This document shows, one piece after another, positions 1 through 8,826 of a DNA stretch of 64,000 nt (positions are counted from its first letter, which is position 1; each line of letters opens with the position of its first letter). Under the pieces are notes generated by a model, which saw only the letters and a program-made list of their open reading frames with translations, was not told where the DNA came from and ran no database searches. The position numbers and the translations under genes were made by a program. The DNA comes from Pedobacter sp. R20-19 (GTDB lineage Bacteria > Bacteroidota > Bacteroidia > Sphingobacteriales > Sphingobacteriaceae), in NCBI RefSeq assembly GCF_000708265.2, contig NZ_JCKI01000001.1:434001-498000 (forward strand), in the 5' to 3' direction.

Positions 1-9
1 AATAAAATT

Positions 10-852
10 ATGCAGTGGTTTGGTAAAGGCAGTAACAATGTTGAAGATGGAAGAAGTGGGGGTGGAGGTAAAACTATTCTCGGTGGAGGAATAGGTATTG
101 TAATCGTTGTACTCGGTTTAATATTTGGAAAAGACCTTTCAGGCGTTGTGAGTCAGATTCCTGCATCTGCAGGAACAGAGGAAGTAAAGCAAGGCGTACC
201 GGCAGATGATGCACAAGGAAAATTTGTATCTGGTGTTCTGGAATCTACCGAACAAGTTTGGGATAAACAGTTTCAGGAAATGGGTAAGCAATATGAATAT
301 CCAAAATTAAGACTGTTTAGAGAAGGTGTTCAAACAGCTTGTGGAAATGCAAGTGCAGATGTAGGTCCGTTTTACTGCCCGGGAGATCATAAAGTTTATA
401 TCGATTTATCATTTTATGATGATTTAAAAAACCGTTTTGGTGCTGCTGGTGATTTTGCTCAGGCATATGTGATTGCACATGAAGTAGGTCATCACGTTCA
501 GAACCTATTAGGGATTTCTGAAAAACTAGATCAGGCTCGTGGCAATGTAAGTGAGAAAGAATATAACAGGTTATCTGTAAAATTGGAATTGCAGGCTGAT
601 TTTTTTGCCGGTCTTTGGGCACACAACGCTCAGAATTTGAAAGATTTTAAACTGGAAGAAGGAGACATCGAGGAAGCTTTAACTGCAGCAAACGCTATTG
701 GCGATGATAAATTACAAAAGCAGGCCACAGGAGATGTGCAGCCTGATTCCTTTACACACGGTACTTCGGCACAACGCATGTTCTGGTTTAAAAAGGGTTT
801 TGAAACAGGCGATATTAAACAAGGTGATACCTTTAATTCAAGTAATTTATAA
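10..852 (+). CDS. Neutral zinc metallopeptidase, YpfJ/KPN_02809 family
   Basis: A 280-residue membrane-anchored protein of the putative neutral zinc metallopeptidase family. A glycine-rich N-terminus is followed by one membrane segment at about residues 25-45. The rest should face the periplasm. The zinc-binding motif HEVGH lies at residues 157-161, and the downstream ELQAD stretch (near residue 197) is the usual third-ligand region of the family. Two cysteines before the motif are typical of the family. Length is normal. The ATG lies nine bases from the window edge, so promoter and upstream neighbour cannot be seen. Physiological substrate is unknown for the family. Confidence 0.9.
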   Translation: MQWFGKGSNNVEDGRSGGGGKTILGGGIGIVIVVLGLIFGKDLSGVVSQIPASAGTEEVKQGVPADDAQGKFVSGVLESTEQVWDKQFQEMGKQYEYPKLRLFREGVQTACGNASADVGPFYCPGDHKVYIDLSFYDDLKNRFGAAGDFAQAYVIAHEVGHHVQNLLGISEKLDQARGNVSEKEYNRLSVKLELQADFFAGLWAHNAQNLKDFKLEEGDIEEALTAANAIGDDKLQKQATGDVQPDSFTHGTSAQRMFWFKKGFETGDIKQGDTFNSSNL

Positions 853-956
853 ATAAGTAAAACATTTCTTGGTGAATGATTGTTCGTATACATTTTAAGA
901 TCTTTTGTATCTGAACCAAACATAATTATTTCATGCTTTCATTTGTATAATATAAA

Positions 957-2090
957 ATGATCCTTATCGTTGATGACAGGCCTGAAAACCTGATTTCGTT
1001 ACAAAAAGTACTCCAGGCACATAATTTTGAGGTTGATACCGCATCATCAGGTGAAGATGCACTAAAAAAAGTTTTAAAAAATAACTACGTCCTGATTATT
1101 CTGGATGTGCAGATGCCTGATATGGATGGTTTTGAGGTTGCAGAAGCCATTTCTGGTTTCAGCAAAGCAAAAGACACGGCCATTATTTTCCTTTCAGCTG
1201 TTAATACCGAACTTAAATTTATTACAAAAGGCTATCTGAGCGGCGGATTAGATTATATCACTAAACCTGTTGATATTAATGTACTGCTACTTAAAATCAA
1301 AACATTTTATCGCATTTATGAGCAAAGCAGAAAGCTCAATGAGGTGCAGGAAAAACTTCTTGAAGAAATCGAATTTCGTAAGCAGGCAGAAAACAAAAAA
1401 GACGAATTTATCAGTATTGCCAGCCATGAGCTTAAAACACCTTTAACCAGTGTAAAAGGATACATTCAGCTGCTGCAGCGTAGCTTAAATAAGGATGATA
1501 AAACCATGGCGCAAAGCCATCTGGCAAAAGCTAGTGTTCAGCTGGAGAAATTAAATGAGTTGATCGTTGATTTACTTGATATATCGAAGATTGAAAGTGG
1601 TAAAATGAAGTTTAACATGCAGCATTTTTGTGCTGATAATATGGTGAGTAATGCCATAGAAATGCTGCAGCAATCAAACCCAGGTTTCACAATAAACAAA
1701 CTTGGGAAAACCAATGAAGATGTTTACGGAGATGAAATGCGGCTGGAGCAAGTTGTAATTAATTTCATAACCAATGCCATTAAATATGCCCCGGGAACCA
1801 ATCAGGTAAATGTTACCATTAATATCAAAGATGGTAGTCTTTATCTGGCCGTAAAAGATTTCGGAATAGGGATTTCTAAAGAACAGCAGGCCAAGATTTT
1901 CGACAAATTTTATCGGGTAGAAGAACATAGCAACCGCTTTAATGGCTTAGGTATTGGCTTGTATATTTGTTCAGAAATTATTAGCAGGCATGGCGGCAAA
2001 ATTGGCGTGAACAGCGTGCCGGATGAAGGTTCTGAATTTTATTTTATCATCCCCATTACTGAAGAAACCGCGAGTAACAATCAAATCTAA
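957..2090 (+). CDS. Response regulator-histidine kinase fusion (REC-HisKA-HATPase)
   Basis: A soluble 377-residue protein with reversed hybrid order. An N-terminal receiver (residues 1-120, phospho-acceptor Asp50, motif LDVQMPDMDG) leads through a short coiled linker into a HisKA domain with SHELKTP (His157) and a HATPase_c domain carrying the N, G1 (DFGIGI) and G2 (GLGIGLYI) boxes. It has no membrane segment, so it probably receives phosphate on its receiver from another kinase and changes its own kinase activity in response. It is the first gene of a run of six same-strand signalling genes, with only 18 nt to the next start. The partner is not provable from sequence, but the adjacent giant hybrid kinase is the obvious candidate. 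Confidence 0.92.
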   Translation: MILIVDDRPENLISLQKVLQAHNFEVDTASSGEDALKKVLKNNYVLIILDVQMPDMDGFEVAEAISGFSKAKDTAIIFLSAVNTELKFITKGYLSGGLDYITKPVDINVLLLKIKTFYRIYEQSRKLNEVQEKLLEEIEFRKQAENKKDEFISIASHELKTPLTSVKGYIQLLQRSLNKDDKTMAQSHLAKASVQLEKLNELIVDLLDISKIESGKMKFNMQHFCADNMVSNAIEMLQQSNPGFTINKLGKTNEDVYGDEMRLEQVVINFITNAIKYAPGTNQVNVTINIKDGSLYLAVKDFGIGISKEQQAKIFDKFYRVEEHSNRFNGLGIGLYICSEIISRHGGKIGVNSVPDEGSEFYFIIPITEETASNNQI

Positions 2091-2108
2091 GATCTCTAAA
2101 ATATATTA

Positions 2109-5100
2109 ATGAAAACCACCCTGAAAAATAATCTACGTTTAGGCTTAGGCTTGTCGCTTATTATTCTTTTTATCAGTTCACTCGCTTCATATGTGAGCAT
2201 TCGTAACCTCATCAGGAGCACTGAACTAGTGAAACATAGTGATCAGGTTATCTTAAACCTGGAAGGCGTTATCTCTACCCTTAAAGATGCTGAAACCGGG
2301 CAAAGGGGTTACCTGCTCACTGGTAACAAATTATTTCTGGAGCCTTATAATGGTTCTCGTGACCTTGCCGCTAGAACCCTCGATACTATTGCCGGTGCTA
2401 CTAAAGATAATCCTGCACAGCAGAAAACCATTGCAGAACTTAGAGAAATACTCATTAAACGTTTAAATATTATTACCTCCACAATAGAAATTAAATCTCT
2501 TGGTGGTAAAATAGATCCTACGGTTCTTCTTCAGGGCAAAACCTATATGGATCAAGCCCGTTCTGCTGTAAATAGAATGGTTAGAGAAGAAAGAAGGTTG
2601 TTGAATGAACGTACTGAAGAGCTTAATAAGTTAACTTCCTATACACCTGTGTTAATTATGGTCGCTGCTTTTCTGGCCATATTAATTACTTTATTCTTTT
2701 ACAGAAAAGTATCAGTTGATTTTGATGAGCGTGTTAAGCTTCAGCAAGAAATTGAAGACAAGAAAAATGAAATGGAAAGGCGTATTATCGCCATTAAAGA
2801 GATTGCACATCAAATCTCTGGAGGTAATTATGGCGTTTTACTAGACGCTCAATCCAGTGATGACATTGGTGAACTTTCCGGATCATTAAATGCAATGTCT
2901 TCATCACTAAAAAAATCTTTTGATACGCTCGCAGAAAACGAATGGCTACAAACCGGAGTGGCCAATCTAAATGTAAAAATGGTTGGTGAGAAAGATGTTT
3001 TTCACCTGGCAGATGATATTATTGAGTTTTTGGTTACCTATACTAAAAGTCAGATTGGAGCTGTTTATTTATTTAAAGATGATGGATATTTACATTTAAA
3101 GGGTAAATATGCGCTGGAAGGACAAAATCTTTTACCTGTTATTGAATTAGGGCAAGGCTTAATTGGACAGGCTGTAAAATCTGGCAAGTCCATTATTATA
3201 GATGATGTTCCACAAAGCGAGTTAACCATCACCCATGCAACAGGAAATATAAAACCAGCACAGTTGATTGTATTACCAATTATCCGAAACGGAATTTCCA
3301 TTGGAGGTTTGGAACTGGGCACAGTTAAGCCCCTTTCGGATCTACAGCTGCATTTCTTAAATCTGATTTTATCAGACATTGGATCTGCATTATTAGGTGC
3401 ACAAAATAGGCAAAAGCTACAACAATTATTAGAAGAAACCCAAGCACAATCTGAAGAATTACAGGTACAGCACAATGAGTTGGAAGGCATGAATGCTGAA
3501 CTTGAGGCCCAGGCACAAAAGCTGCAGGCCTCTGAAGAAGAGTTGCGGGTGCAACAGGAAGAGTTATTACAAAGCAATCAGGAACTTGAGGAGCGAAGCA
3601 GTTTACTTGAAGAGAAAAATGAGCTGATTGAGGTTAGAAATGCAGAGATACAGCAAAAAGCTGAGGCACTGGAATTAAGTACCAGGTATAAATCGGAATT
3701 TTTAGCGAACATGTCACATGAGCTGCGTACACCATTAAACTCCATATTGTTGTTGTCGAGGTTAATGGCAGAAAATGAAGAGATGGATAAGGAGCACCAG
3801 GAATATGCTGAGGTAATTCAGAGTTCAGGACAAGGCTTATTAAGTTTGATTGATGAAATTCTGGATTTATCTAAAATTGAGGCTGGTAAAATGGAGCTTG
3901 ACCGGACCAATGTTAAAGTGAGCGATGTTGCGTTGAATATGCGTTCATTATTTAATCCATTGGCAAAAGAAAAATCTCTTGAGTTGATCATTAGCAGTGC
4001 AGAAGATGTTCCTGAATATTTTCATACAGATAAAATGCGCCTGGAGCAGATTATTAAAAATTTACTATCAAACGCAATTAAATTTACATCTGCTGGTTCT
4101 GTCAAATTTAACATCACGAAGAATGAAAAACTAAATGCCCTCATTTTTGAAGTAACCGATACAGGTGTAGGGATTCCGCAAGATAAACAGGCCATGGTTT
4201 TTGAGGCTTTTCAACAAGCTGATGGATCTACCCGCCGCAAATTTGGCGGAACAGGTTTAGGCTTATCCATCAGCAGAGAACTTGCGAAACTTTTAGGCGG
4301 CTTTATTGATTTAAAAAGTAAAGAGAATGAAGGCAGCGTATTTACCCTAACATTGCCGATAGATAAAAATAAAGGCTTTGAAGGTGCTGTTCAGCCTGTT
4401 GAAAAAACCTATATTCCGCCAGTAGAGGCACCTGTTGCAAAAGTAAATTACTTAACGGTAAATAACATTCCTCAGGAAATTGAAGATGACCGGGATAGTA
4501 TTGTGGTGGGTGATAAAGTGATTTTGATTGTAGAGGATGATACGCCTTTTGCTAAAATGCTGCTGGATTTTACCCGAAAAAGAAATTATAAGGGTCTGGT
4601 TGCGGTACGTGGAGACGTAGGTATTGAGATGGCTAAGGCCTACAAGCCTATTGCCATATTGCTTGATATTCAGTTGCCTGTAAAAGATGGCTGGCAGGTG
4701 ATGGAAGAATTAAAATCTGACCCGGAAACGCGACCGATTCCTGTTCACATTATGTCATCCTTACAGGTAAAAAAAGAAAGCTTGTTAAAAGGTGCAGTAG
4801 ATTTTATCAACAAGCCATTTGCCTTTGAGCACATGCAGGAAATCTTTTCAAAACTGGAGCATGCACTGAGTCGCCACCCTAAAAAAGTTTTAATTGTGGA
4901 GGAAAATGAACAACATGCTAAAGCGCTGAGCTATTTCTTAAGTAATTTCAATATTCAAACTGAGATTGTTAATCAGGTAGGAGAAAGTGTTTCTGCCTTG
5001 CATAAACCAGATGTAAACTGTGTTATTCTGGATATGGGTATCCCGGATAAACATGCTTATGAAACACTCGAAGTGGTAAAGAAAACACCCGGTTTAGAAA

Positions 5101-5696
5101 ACCTTCCGATTATTATTTTTACTGGTAAGAATTTATCAAAGGGTGAAGAAAACAGGATTAAGCAGTATGCAGATTCCATTGTGGTTAAAACTGCACATTC
5201 TTACCAGAGAATATTGGATGAAGCGGGTTTATTCCTTCATTTGATAGAAGAAAAAAACAAGGAACAACGAAAAGTACCTCAAAAATTTTCTGAACTACAG
5301 GATGTATTGAAAGGGAAAACAGTTCTGGTAGCGGATGATGATGTTAGAAATATTTTCTCTCTAACTAAAATTTTAGAGCAACATCAAATGAATGTAGTGG
5401 CCGCAATAGATGGTAAGGAAGCCCTGAAGTTATTAGATGAAAACTCAAATATTGATGTAGTTTTAATGGACATGATGATGCCTGAACTGGATGGTTATGA
5501 AACCACTTCAGCAATTAGACAAAATCAGAAATATAGAAATCTGCCTATTTTAGCCGTAACTGCAAAAGCCATGATGGGTGATCGCGAAAAGTGCATTGCC
5601 GCTGGTGCTTCAGATTACATTAGCAAACCTGTAGATATGGATCAACTGGTTTCACTTTTACGCGTATGGTTATACGAAAATCATTATAAATCTTAG
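2109..5696 (+). CDS. Giant hybrid histidine kinase CHASE3-HAMP-GAF-HisKA-HATPase-REC-REC-REC
   Basis: A 1195-residue membrane sensor kinase. From the N-terminus: membrane helix at about 10-30; CHASE3 extracytoplasmic domain with its signature DAETGQRGYLLTG near residue 60; second helix near 182-200; HAMP near 220-270; GAF near 285-440; a long Glu/Gln-rich coiled coil at about 440-525; HisKA with SHELRTPLNS (His537); HATPase_c; then three receivers with acceptor aspartates Asp853, Asp975 and Asp1121. All three receivers keep the acidic pocket, Asp and Lys, so all could be phosphorylated, although the middle one is the most divergent. The ligand is unknown. Position between a receiver-kinase and a lone receiver suggests a branched phosphorelay. 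Confidence 0.93.
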   Translation: MKTTLKNNLRLGLGLSLIILFISSLASYVSIRNLIRSTELVKHSDQVILNLEGVISTLKDAETGQRGYLLTGNKLFLEPYNGSRDLAARTLDTIAGATKDNPAQQKTIAELREILIKRLNIITSTIEIKSLGGKIDPTVLLQGKTYMDQARSAVNRMVREERRLLNERTEELNKLTSYTPVLIMVAAFLAILITLFFYRKVSVDFDERVKLQQEIEDKKNEMERRIIAIKEIAHQISGGNYGVLLDAQSSDDIGELSGSLNAMSSSLKKSFDTLAENEWLQTGVANLNVKMVGEKDVFHLADDIIEFLVTYTKSQIGAVYLFKDDGYLHLKGKYALEGQNLLPVIELGQGLIGQAVKSGKSIIIDDVPQSELTITHATGNIKPAQLIVLPIIRNGISIGGLELGTVKPLSDLQLHFLNLILSDIGSALLGAQNRQKLQQLLEETQAQSEELQVQHNELEGMNAELEAQAQKLQASEEELRVQQEELLQSNQELEERSSLLEEKNELIEVRNAEIQQKAEALELSTRYKSEFLANMSHELRTPLNSILLLSRLMAENEEMDKEHQEYAEVIQSSGQGLLSLIDEILDLSKIEAGKMELDRTNVKVSDVALNMRSLFNPLAKEKSLELIISSAEDVPEYFHTDKMRLEQIIKNLLSNAIKFTSAGSVKFNITKNEKLNALIFEVTDTGVGIPQDKQAMVFEAFQQADGSTRRKFGGTGLGLSISRELAKLLGGFIDLKSKENEGSVFTLTLPIDKNKGFEGAVQPVEKTYIPPVEAPVAKVNYLTVNNIPQEIEDDRDSIVVGDKVILIVEDDTPFAKMLLDFTRKRNYKGLVAVRGDVGIEMAKAYKPIAILLDIQLPVKDGWQVMEELKSDPETRPIPVHIMSSLQVKKESLLKGAVDFINKPFAFEHMQEIFSKLEHALSRHPKKVLIVEENEQHAKALSYFLSNFNIQTEIVNQVGESVSALHKPDVNCVILDMGIPDKHAYETLEVVKKTPGLENLPIIIFTGKNLSKGEENRIKQYADSIVVKTAHSYQRILDEAGLFLHLIEEKNKEQRKVPQKFSELQDVLKGKTVLVADDDVRNIFSLTKILEQHQMNVVAAIDGKEALKLLDENSNIDVVLMDMMMPELDGYETTSAIRQNQKYRNLPILAVTAKAMMGDREKCIAAGASDYISKPVDMDQLVSLLRVWLYENHYKS

Positions 5697-5710
5697 TACG
5701 TTTACCTCAT

Positions 5711-6082
5711 ATGCCTCGAAAAGTAATCCTGATAATTGATGATGACAACCGAAACATTTTCGCCCTAAAAGCTGTTTTAAAGGCCAAAGGATATGAATGC
5801 TTATCGGCAATTAGCGCAAAAGATGGTTTTTCCATCATAGAAGAAAAAGAAAGTATTTCTGTTGTTTTAATGGATATGATGATGCCGGATATGGATGGTT
5901 ATCAAGCCATGGCTACGATGAAAAAATCGCCAAAAATGCAAAATATCCCAGTACTGGCAGTTACTGCACAGGCCATGGTGGGCGATAAAGAACGTTGTTT
6001 AAGCGCGGGTGCTGCTGGGTATGTTTCCAAGCCGATTGATGTAGATGAATTATTAGAACAGATTGAAGAAGTAACGAAATAA
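5711..6082 (+). CDS. Single-domain response regulator
   Basis: A 123-residue stand-alone receiver domain with no output domain. The acidic pair is IDDD, the acceptor is Asp55 in LMDMMMPDMDG, the switch residue lies in VTAQAM and the lysine in SKPID. It is strikingly similar to the third receiver of the preceding kinase (shared LMDMMMP, LAVTA-AM, GD-E-C, AGA and SKP-D blocks), suggesting it arose by duplication of that receiver. It starts 14 nt after the kinase gene and its stop lies 1 nt before the next start, so the genes are co-transcribed. Likely role: phosphate shuttle or diffusible output within this relay. Confidence 0.92.
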   Translation: MPRKVILIIDDDNRNIFALKAVLKAKGYECLSAISAKDGFSIIEEKESISVVLMDMMMPDMDGYQAMATMKKSPKMQNIPVLAVTAQAMVGDKERCLSAGAAGYVSKPIDVDELLEQIEEVTK

Positions 6083-6083
6083 A

Positions 6084-6902
6084 GTGATAATCGACGCGAT
6101 AGATAATGAGCAGGTAGAAATGCTGCTGAATGATGTATTAGAAGCTCATGGATATGATTTCCTGGAATATTCTCATGCATCAATCAAAAGGCGGATTACC
6201 CGCTTGTATTCGCTGGATAGCTTTGTAAGTTTTGCAGAATTCAGGTATGCAGTAAAAACAGATAAACAATATTTTAAAAGATTTTTAGAGGAAATTACCG
6301 TAAATGTTACTGAAATGTTTCGTGATCCTACTTTCTATAAATCACTTAGAAATGATGTATTGCCGGTTTTAGGTACTTACCCCTTTATCCGGATTTGGGT
6401 AGCTGGCTGTTCAACCGGAGAAGAAGCCTATTCTTTAGCTATTTTATTAAGAGAACTTAATCTGCTTAATAAATCACTGATTTATGCCACTGATATTAAT
6501 CCATCAGTCTTGGAGAAGGCAAAAAAGGGAATGTTCCCATTAAATTATCTGAAAGGGTATTCTGAAAACTATGTCCAATCTGGTGGATTGAAAGATTTCT
6601 CCTCCTATTATACTGCGAATTATTCACTCGTGAAATTCGACGAATCTTTAAGTAGTAAAATGATTTTTTCTACACATAATCTCGTTTCAGATCATTCATT
6701 CAATGAGTTTCAGCTTATTTTATGTAGAAATGTATTAATCTATTTTGATAAGGATTTACAACACAAGGTTTTTCATTTGTTTGATAATAGCCTCGAAAAA
6801 TTAGGTTACCTGGCTTTAGGAAGTAAAGAAAGTCTAGATTTTTGGGCGAACGCAAAAGACTATAAGCGCATAAAAAATGAAAAAATATGGCGGAAACTTT
6901 AG
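6084..6902 (+). CDS. cheR: CheR-type protein-glutamate methyltransferase
   Basis: A 272-residue CheR family enzyme that transfers methyl from S-adenosylmethionine to glutamate side chains of receptor coiled coils. It has the N-terminal CheR helical domain with the basic KRRITR stretch, then TEMFRDP, and the SAM-binding WVAGCSTGEEAYSLA motif near residues 108-122. LCRNVLIYFDK near residue 214 is the classic CheR C-terminal signature. The start is a GTG at 6084, directly after the previous stop; this start is chosen because the reading frame then gives a normal CheR N-terminus. There are no chemoreceptor, CheA or CheW genes in the window, so its substrate is probably not a classical chemoreceptor. 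Confidence 0.9.
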   Translation: MIIDAIDNEQVEMLLNDVLEAHGYDFLEYSHASIKRRITRLYSLDSFVSFAEFRYAVKTDKQYFKRFLEEITVNVTEMFRDPTFYKSLRNDVLPVLGTYPFIRIWVAGCSTGEEAYSLAILLRELNLLNKSLIYATDINPSVLEKAKKGMFPLNYLKGYSENYVQSGGLKDFSSYYTANYSLVKFDESLSSKMIFSTHNLVSDHSFNEFQLILCRNVLIYFDKDLQHKVFHLFDNSLEKLGYLALGSKESLDFWANAKDYKRIKNEKIWRKL

Positions 6903-7474
6903 CTCAGGGCAAATGTAGCGCCTTGGTTATTGGAGGCTCTGCAGGGAGTTTAGATGTACTGCTTGAAATTTTTCCAAGCCTGAGTATAAACATTAACTTT
7001 CCCATTATTTTAGTTACCCATCGTAAGGCCGGTAACGATTCTCTCCTCACGGAGTTATTGAAAAACCGAACCAGCTTAATGGTAAAAGAAGCCGAAGAAA
7101 AGGAAAAACTATTGCCTGGTTATGTTTATATCGCTCCTGCTGATTATCATTTGCTGGTAGAGCATAATCATACCATTTCACTTGATTATTCAGAAAAGGT
7201 AAACTATTCCCGTCCATCAATCGACGTGACTTTTCAGTCTGCGGCAGAGGTTTTTAAAAATGAAGTGGTGTGCATTTTATTGTCAGGATCCAACTCAGAT
7301 GGGGTTGAAGGTTTGAAAACAGTAAACAAGTACGGTGGCCTTGTACTTATACAGAATCCTGAAACAGCAAGTATGGCCTACATGCCGCAGCAGGCTGTAA
7401 ATGAGGTAAAACCCCACCTAATTTTAGATAGCTTTAAAATGGCAGGCTATATTAACGGATTAATTCATAAATAG
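6887..7474 (+). CDS. cheB: CheB-type methylesterase domain protein, without receiver
   Basis: A 195-residue protein consisting only of the CheB methylesterase/deamidase domain. The catalytic triad can be seen: Ser in GGSAGS near residue 18, His in VTHRKAG near residue 45, and Asp in LLSGSNSDGVEGL near residue 140. Classical CheB carries an N-terminal receiver that switches the enzyme on; here it is absent, so control could come from one of the lone receivers in the operon. The start overlaps the end of the cheR-like gene by 16 nt, which points to translational coupling and a paired methylation/demethylation function. Confidence 0.9.
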   Translation: MAETLAQGKCSALVIGGSAGSLDVLLEIFPSLSININFPIILVTHRKAGNDSLLTELLKNRTSLMVKEAEEKEKLLPGYVYIAPADYHLLVEHNHTISLDYSEKVNYSRPSIDVTFQSAAEVFKNEVVCILLSGSNSDGVEGLKTVNKYGGLVLIQNPETASMAYMPQQAVNEVKPHLILDSFKMAGYINGLIHK

Positions 7475-7503
7475 TAATTAAATTTGCTTCAGGAAAAAGA
7501 CTT

Positions 7504-7869
7504 ATGGCTGATACGAAAAAAGTATTTGTTTTTGATGATAACAGGGATATACTGGATCTGTGTACATTCATTTTGGAAGATGCAGGATATGAAATCAAAA
7601 CATCTGAAAGTGCGAATGACATTGAGAGACAAGTATCGGCTTTTATGCCAGATCTTATTTTTATGGATAACTGGCTGCCAGATTTAGGCGGCATACAGGC
7701 AACAAGAGCTATTAAAAGCAATCCAGATTTAAAACACATTCCTGTAATTTACTTTTCTGCCAATAATGATATTTCTTCACTTGCAGATGAAGCTGGTGCG
7801 GATAGCTATTTATCAAAACCTTTTGATATAGCAGCATTGGAAGACATTGTTAAAAAGCACTTAAGCTAA
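7504..7869 (+). CDS. Single-domain response regulator
   Basis: A 121-residue lone receiver with the acidic pair FDDN, acceptor Asp55 in FMDNWLPDLGG, a Ser switch residue in YFSANN and the conserved lysine in LSKPFD. It is clearly different from the other lone receiver of this operon (NWLP instead of MMMP), so the two may sit on different branches. It closes the signalling operon, 29 nt after the CheB-like gene, and its stop directly abuts the stop of the convergent DUF3137 gene. It has no output domain; it probably acts by protein contact, for example on the CheB-like enzyme or a kinase. Confidence 0.9.
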   Translation: MADTKKVFVFDDNRDILDLCTFILEDAGYEIKTSESANDIERQVSAFMPDLIFMDNWLPDLGGIQATRAIKSNPDLKHIPVIYFSANNDISSLADEAGADSYLSKPFDIAALEDIVKKHLS

Positions 7870-8826
7870 TTATTCCTTTCCCCAAATTCTGGTATTTAAA
7901 TCAAGCTCCTTCACAATATCATACATAAAACGAATGGTGTTGATGTCTATATTGAGCGTAGTAGGATTAAGTAAGGATTCGAAAATCGGGGCTTCAAAGC
8001 AATTTCTATCTAAAGGAAAAGCAATGTACATTCTTGATGCTATAAAAGATAAGGAGATGGTTGCTTCTGAATTGGCATTCAGGTACAATATCCGCTCCAT
8101 CATAGAAGGCGTTAAGATGTATCGTGATTCTATCTGATTATTCCCATAAGTAACAAAGGCTCGACTAAAATCAGGATTTTCCAACTGTATCACATCCCGA
8201 TCACTAAAAGAAAAAACATTTTTGGAGAACCAGGAGCCAATAGCATTTCCAAGGTCTTTGGGCTTTACAATAGTAACGCTGCTTAAGTGTTTATTAAAGT
8301 CGGCTACGAAAATAATGCCTTTAAAAATATCACTCCAGCTGGTTTCGGTTCCTTTATCAGTTTGCCTTTCTGTCATATGTTCTGCATGAACTTCTGCAAA
8401 GTAAAAACTTGTTTTATCTGCTTTGCCACTAACCAAGTCTTCTGTTTTATACCGATCAATAGATTTATTAAAAAGCTGAGTATATCTAAATTCATCAGAT
8501 GAGATACCTTCTTTTGGGTTTATGGTTAAACTTGGATCTAAAAATTTTAAAGCTTCGCCAATAATATTTTGTTTATAAGCTTGTTTATAGGCTTTTAATG
8601 CATCATTAATCCGATATAGGATAATGCAGCCATACACCACCGGAACCAGGCCTGCAAGCACAGCCCAGAAAAGCAATCCAAATAAAAGACCAATGATAGC
8701 AATTCCAATCCCTATTCCAATAAAAGTAAAGCCCTTGGTTTGCTCGGTAGCCACCTTCTTTCGCTCTACTTCCATAGTGGCTATTGTGTTTTGCAAAGCC
8801 ACATTATCGTTTAAATAATTTTGCAT
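7870..8826 (-). CDS. DUF3137 family membrane protein
   Basis: A 318-residue protein of the DUF3137 family. Two closely spaced hydrophobic segments at about residues 31-68 form a membrane hairpin; the remaining 250 residues are soluble and contain the family's SWSDIFKGIIF and AFVTYGNNQIE-like stretches. The molecular function is unknown. DUF3137 genes very often sit beside lemA, as here: its ATG overlaps the lemA stop by 1 nt, so the two are translated from one message and may work together in the envelope. The convergent signalling operon ends exactly where this gene ends, with no spacer. Confidence 0.85.
   Translation of the reverse strand: MQNYLNDNVALQNTIATMEVERKKVATEQTKGFTFIGIGIGIAIIGLLFGLLFWAVLAGLVPVVYGCIILYRINDALKAYKQAYKQNIIGEALKFLDPSLTINPKEGISSDEFRYTQLFNKSIDRYKTEDLVSGKADKTSFYFAEVHAEHMTERQTDKGTETSWSDIFKGIIFVADFNKHLSSVTIVKPKDLGNAIGSWFSKNVFSFSDRDVIQLENPDFSRAFVTYGNNQIESRYILTPSMMERILYLNANSEATISLSFIASRMYIAFPLDRNCFEAPIFESLLNPTTLNIDINTIRFMYDIVKELDLNTRIWGKE

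Noticed and set aside
3065..3577. A 170-residue open frame on the minus strand inside the hybrid kinase gene
   Set aside because: It is a reverse shadow of the Glu/Gln-rich coiled coil; its composition is Ser/Cys/Leu-rich with no family motif, and the plus-strand kinase is certain.
7870..8826. Several 60-70 residue plus-strand open frames over the DUF3137 gene
   Set aside because: They are shadows; the minus-strand frame has the family features and is coupled to lemA.
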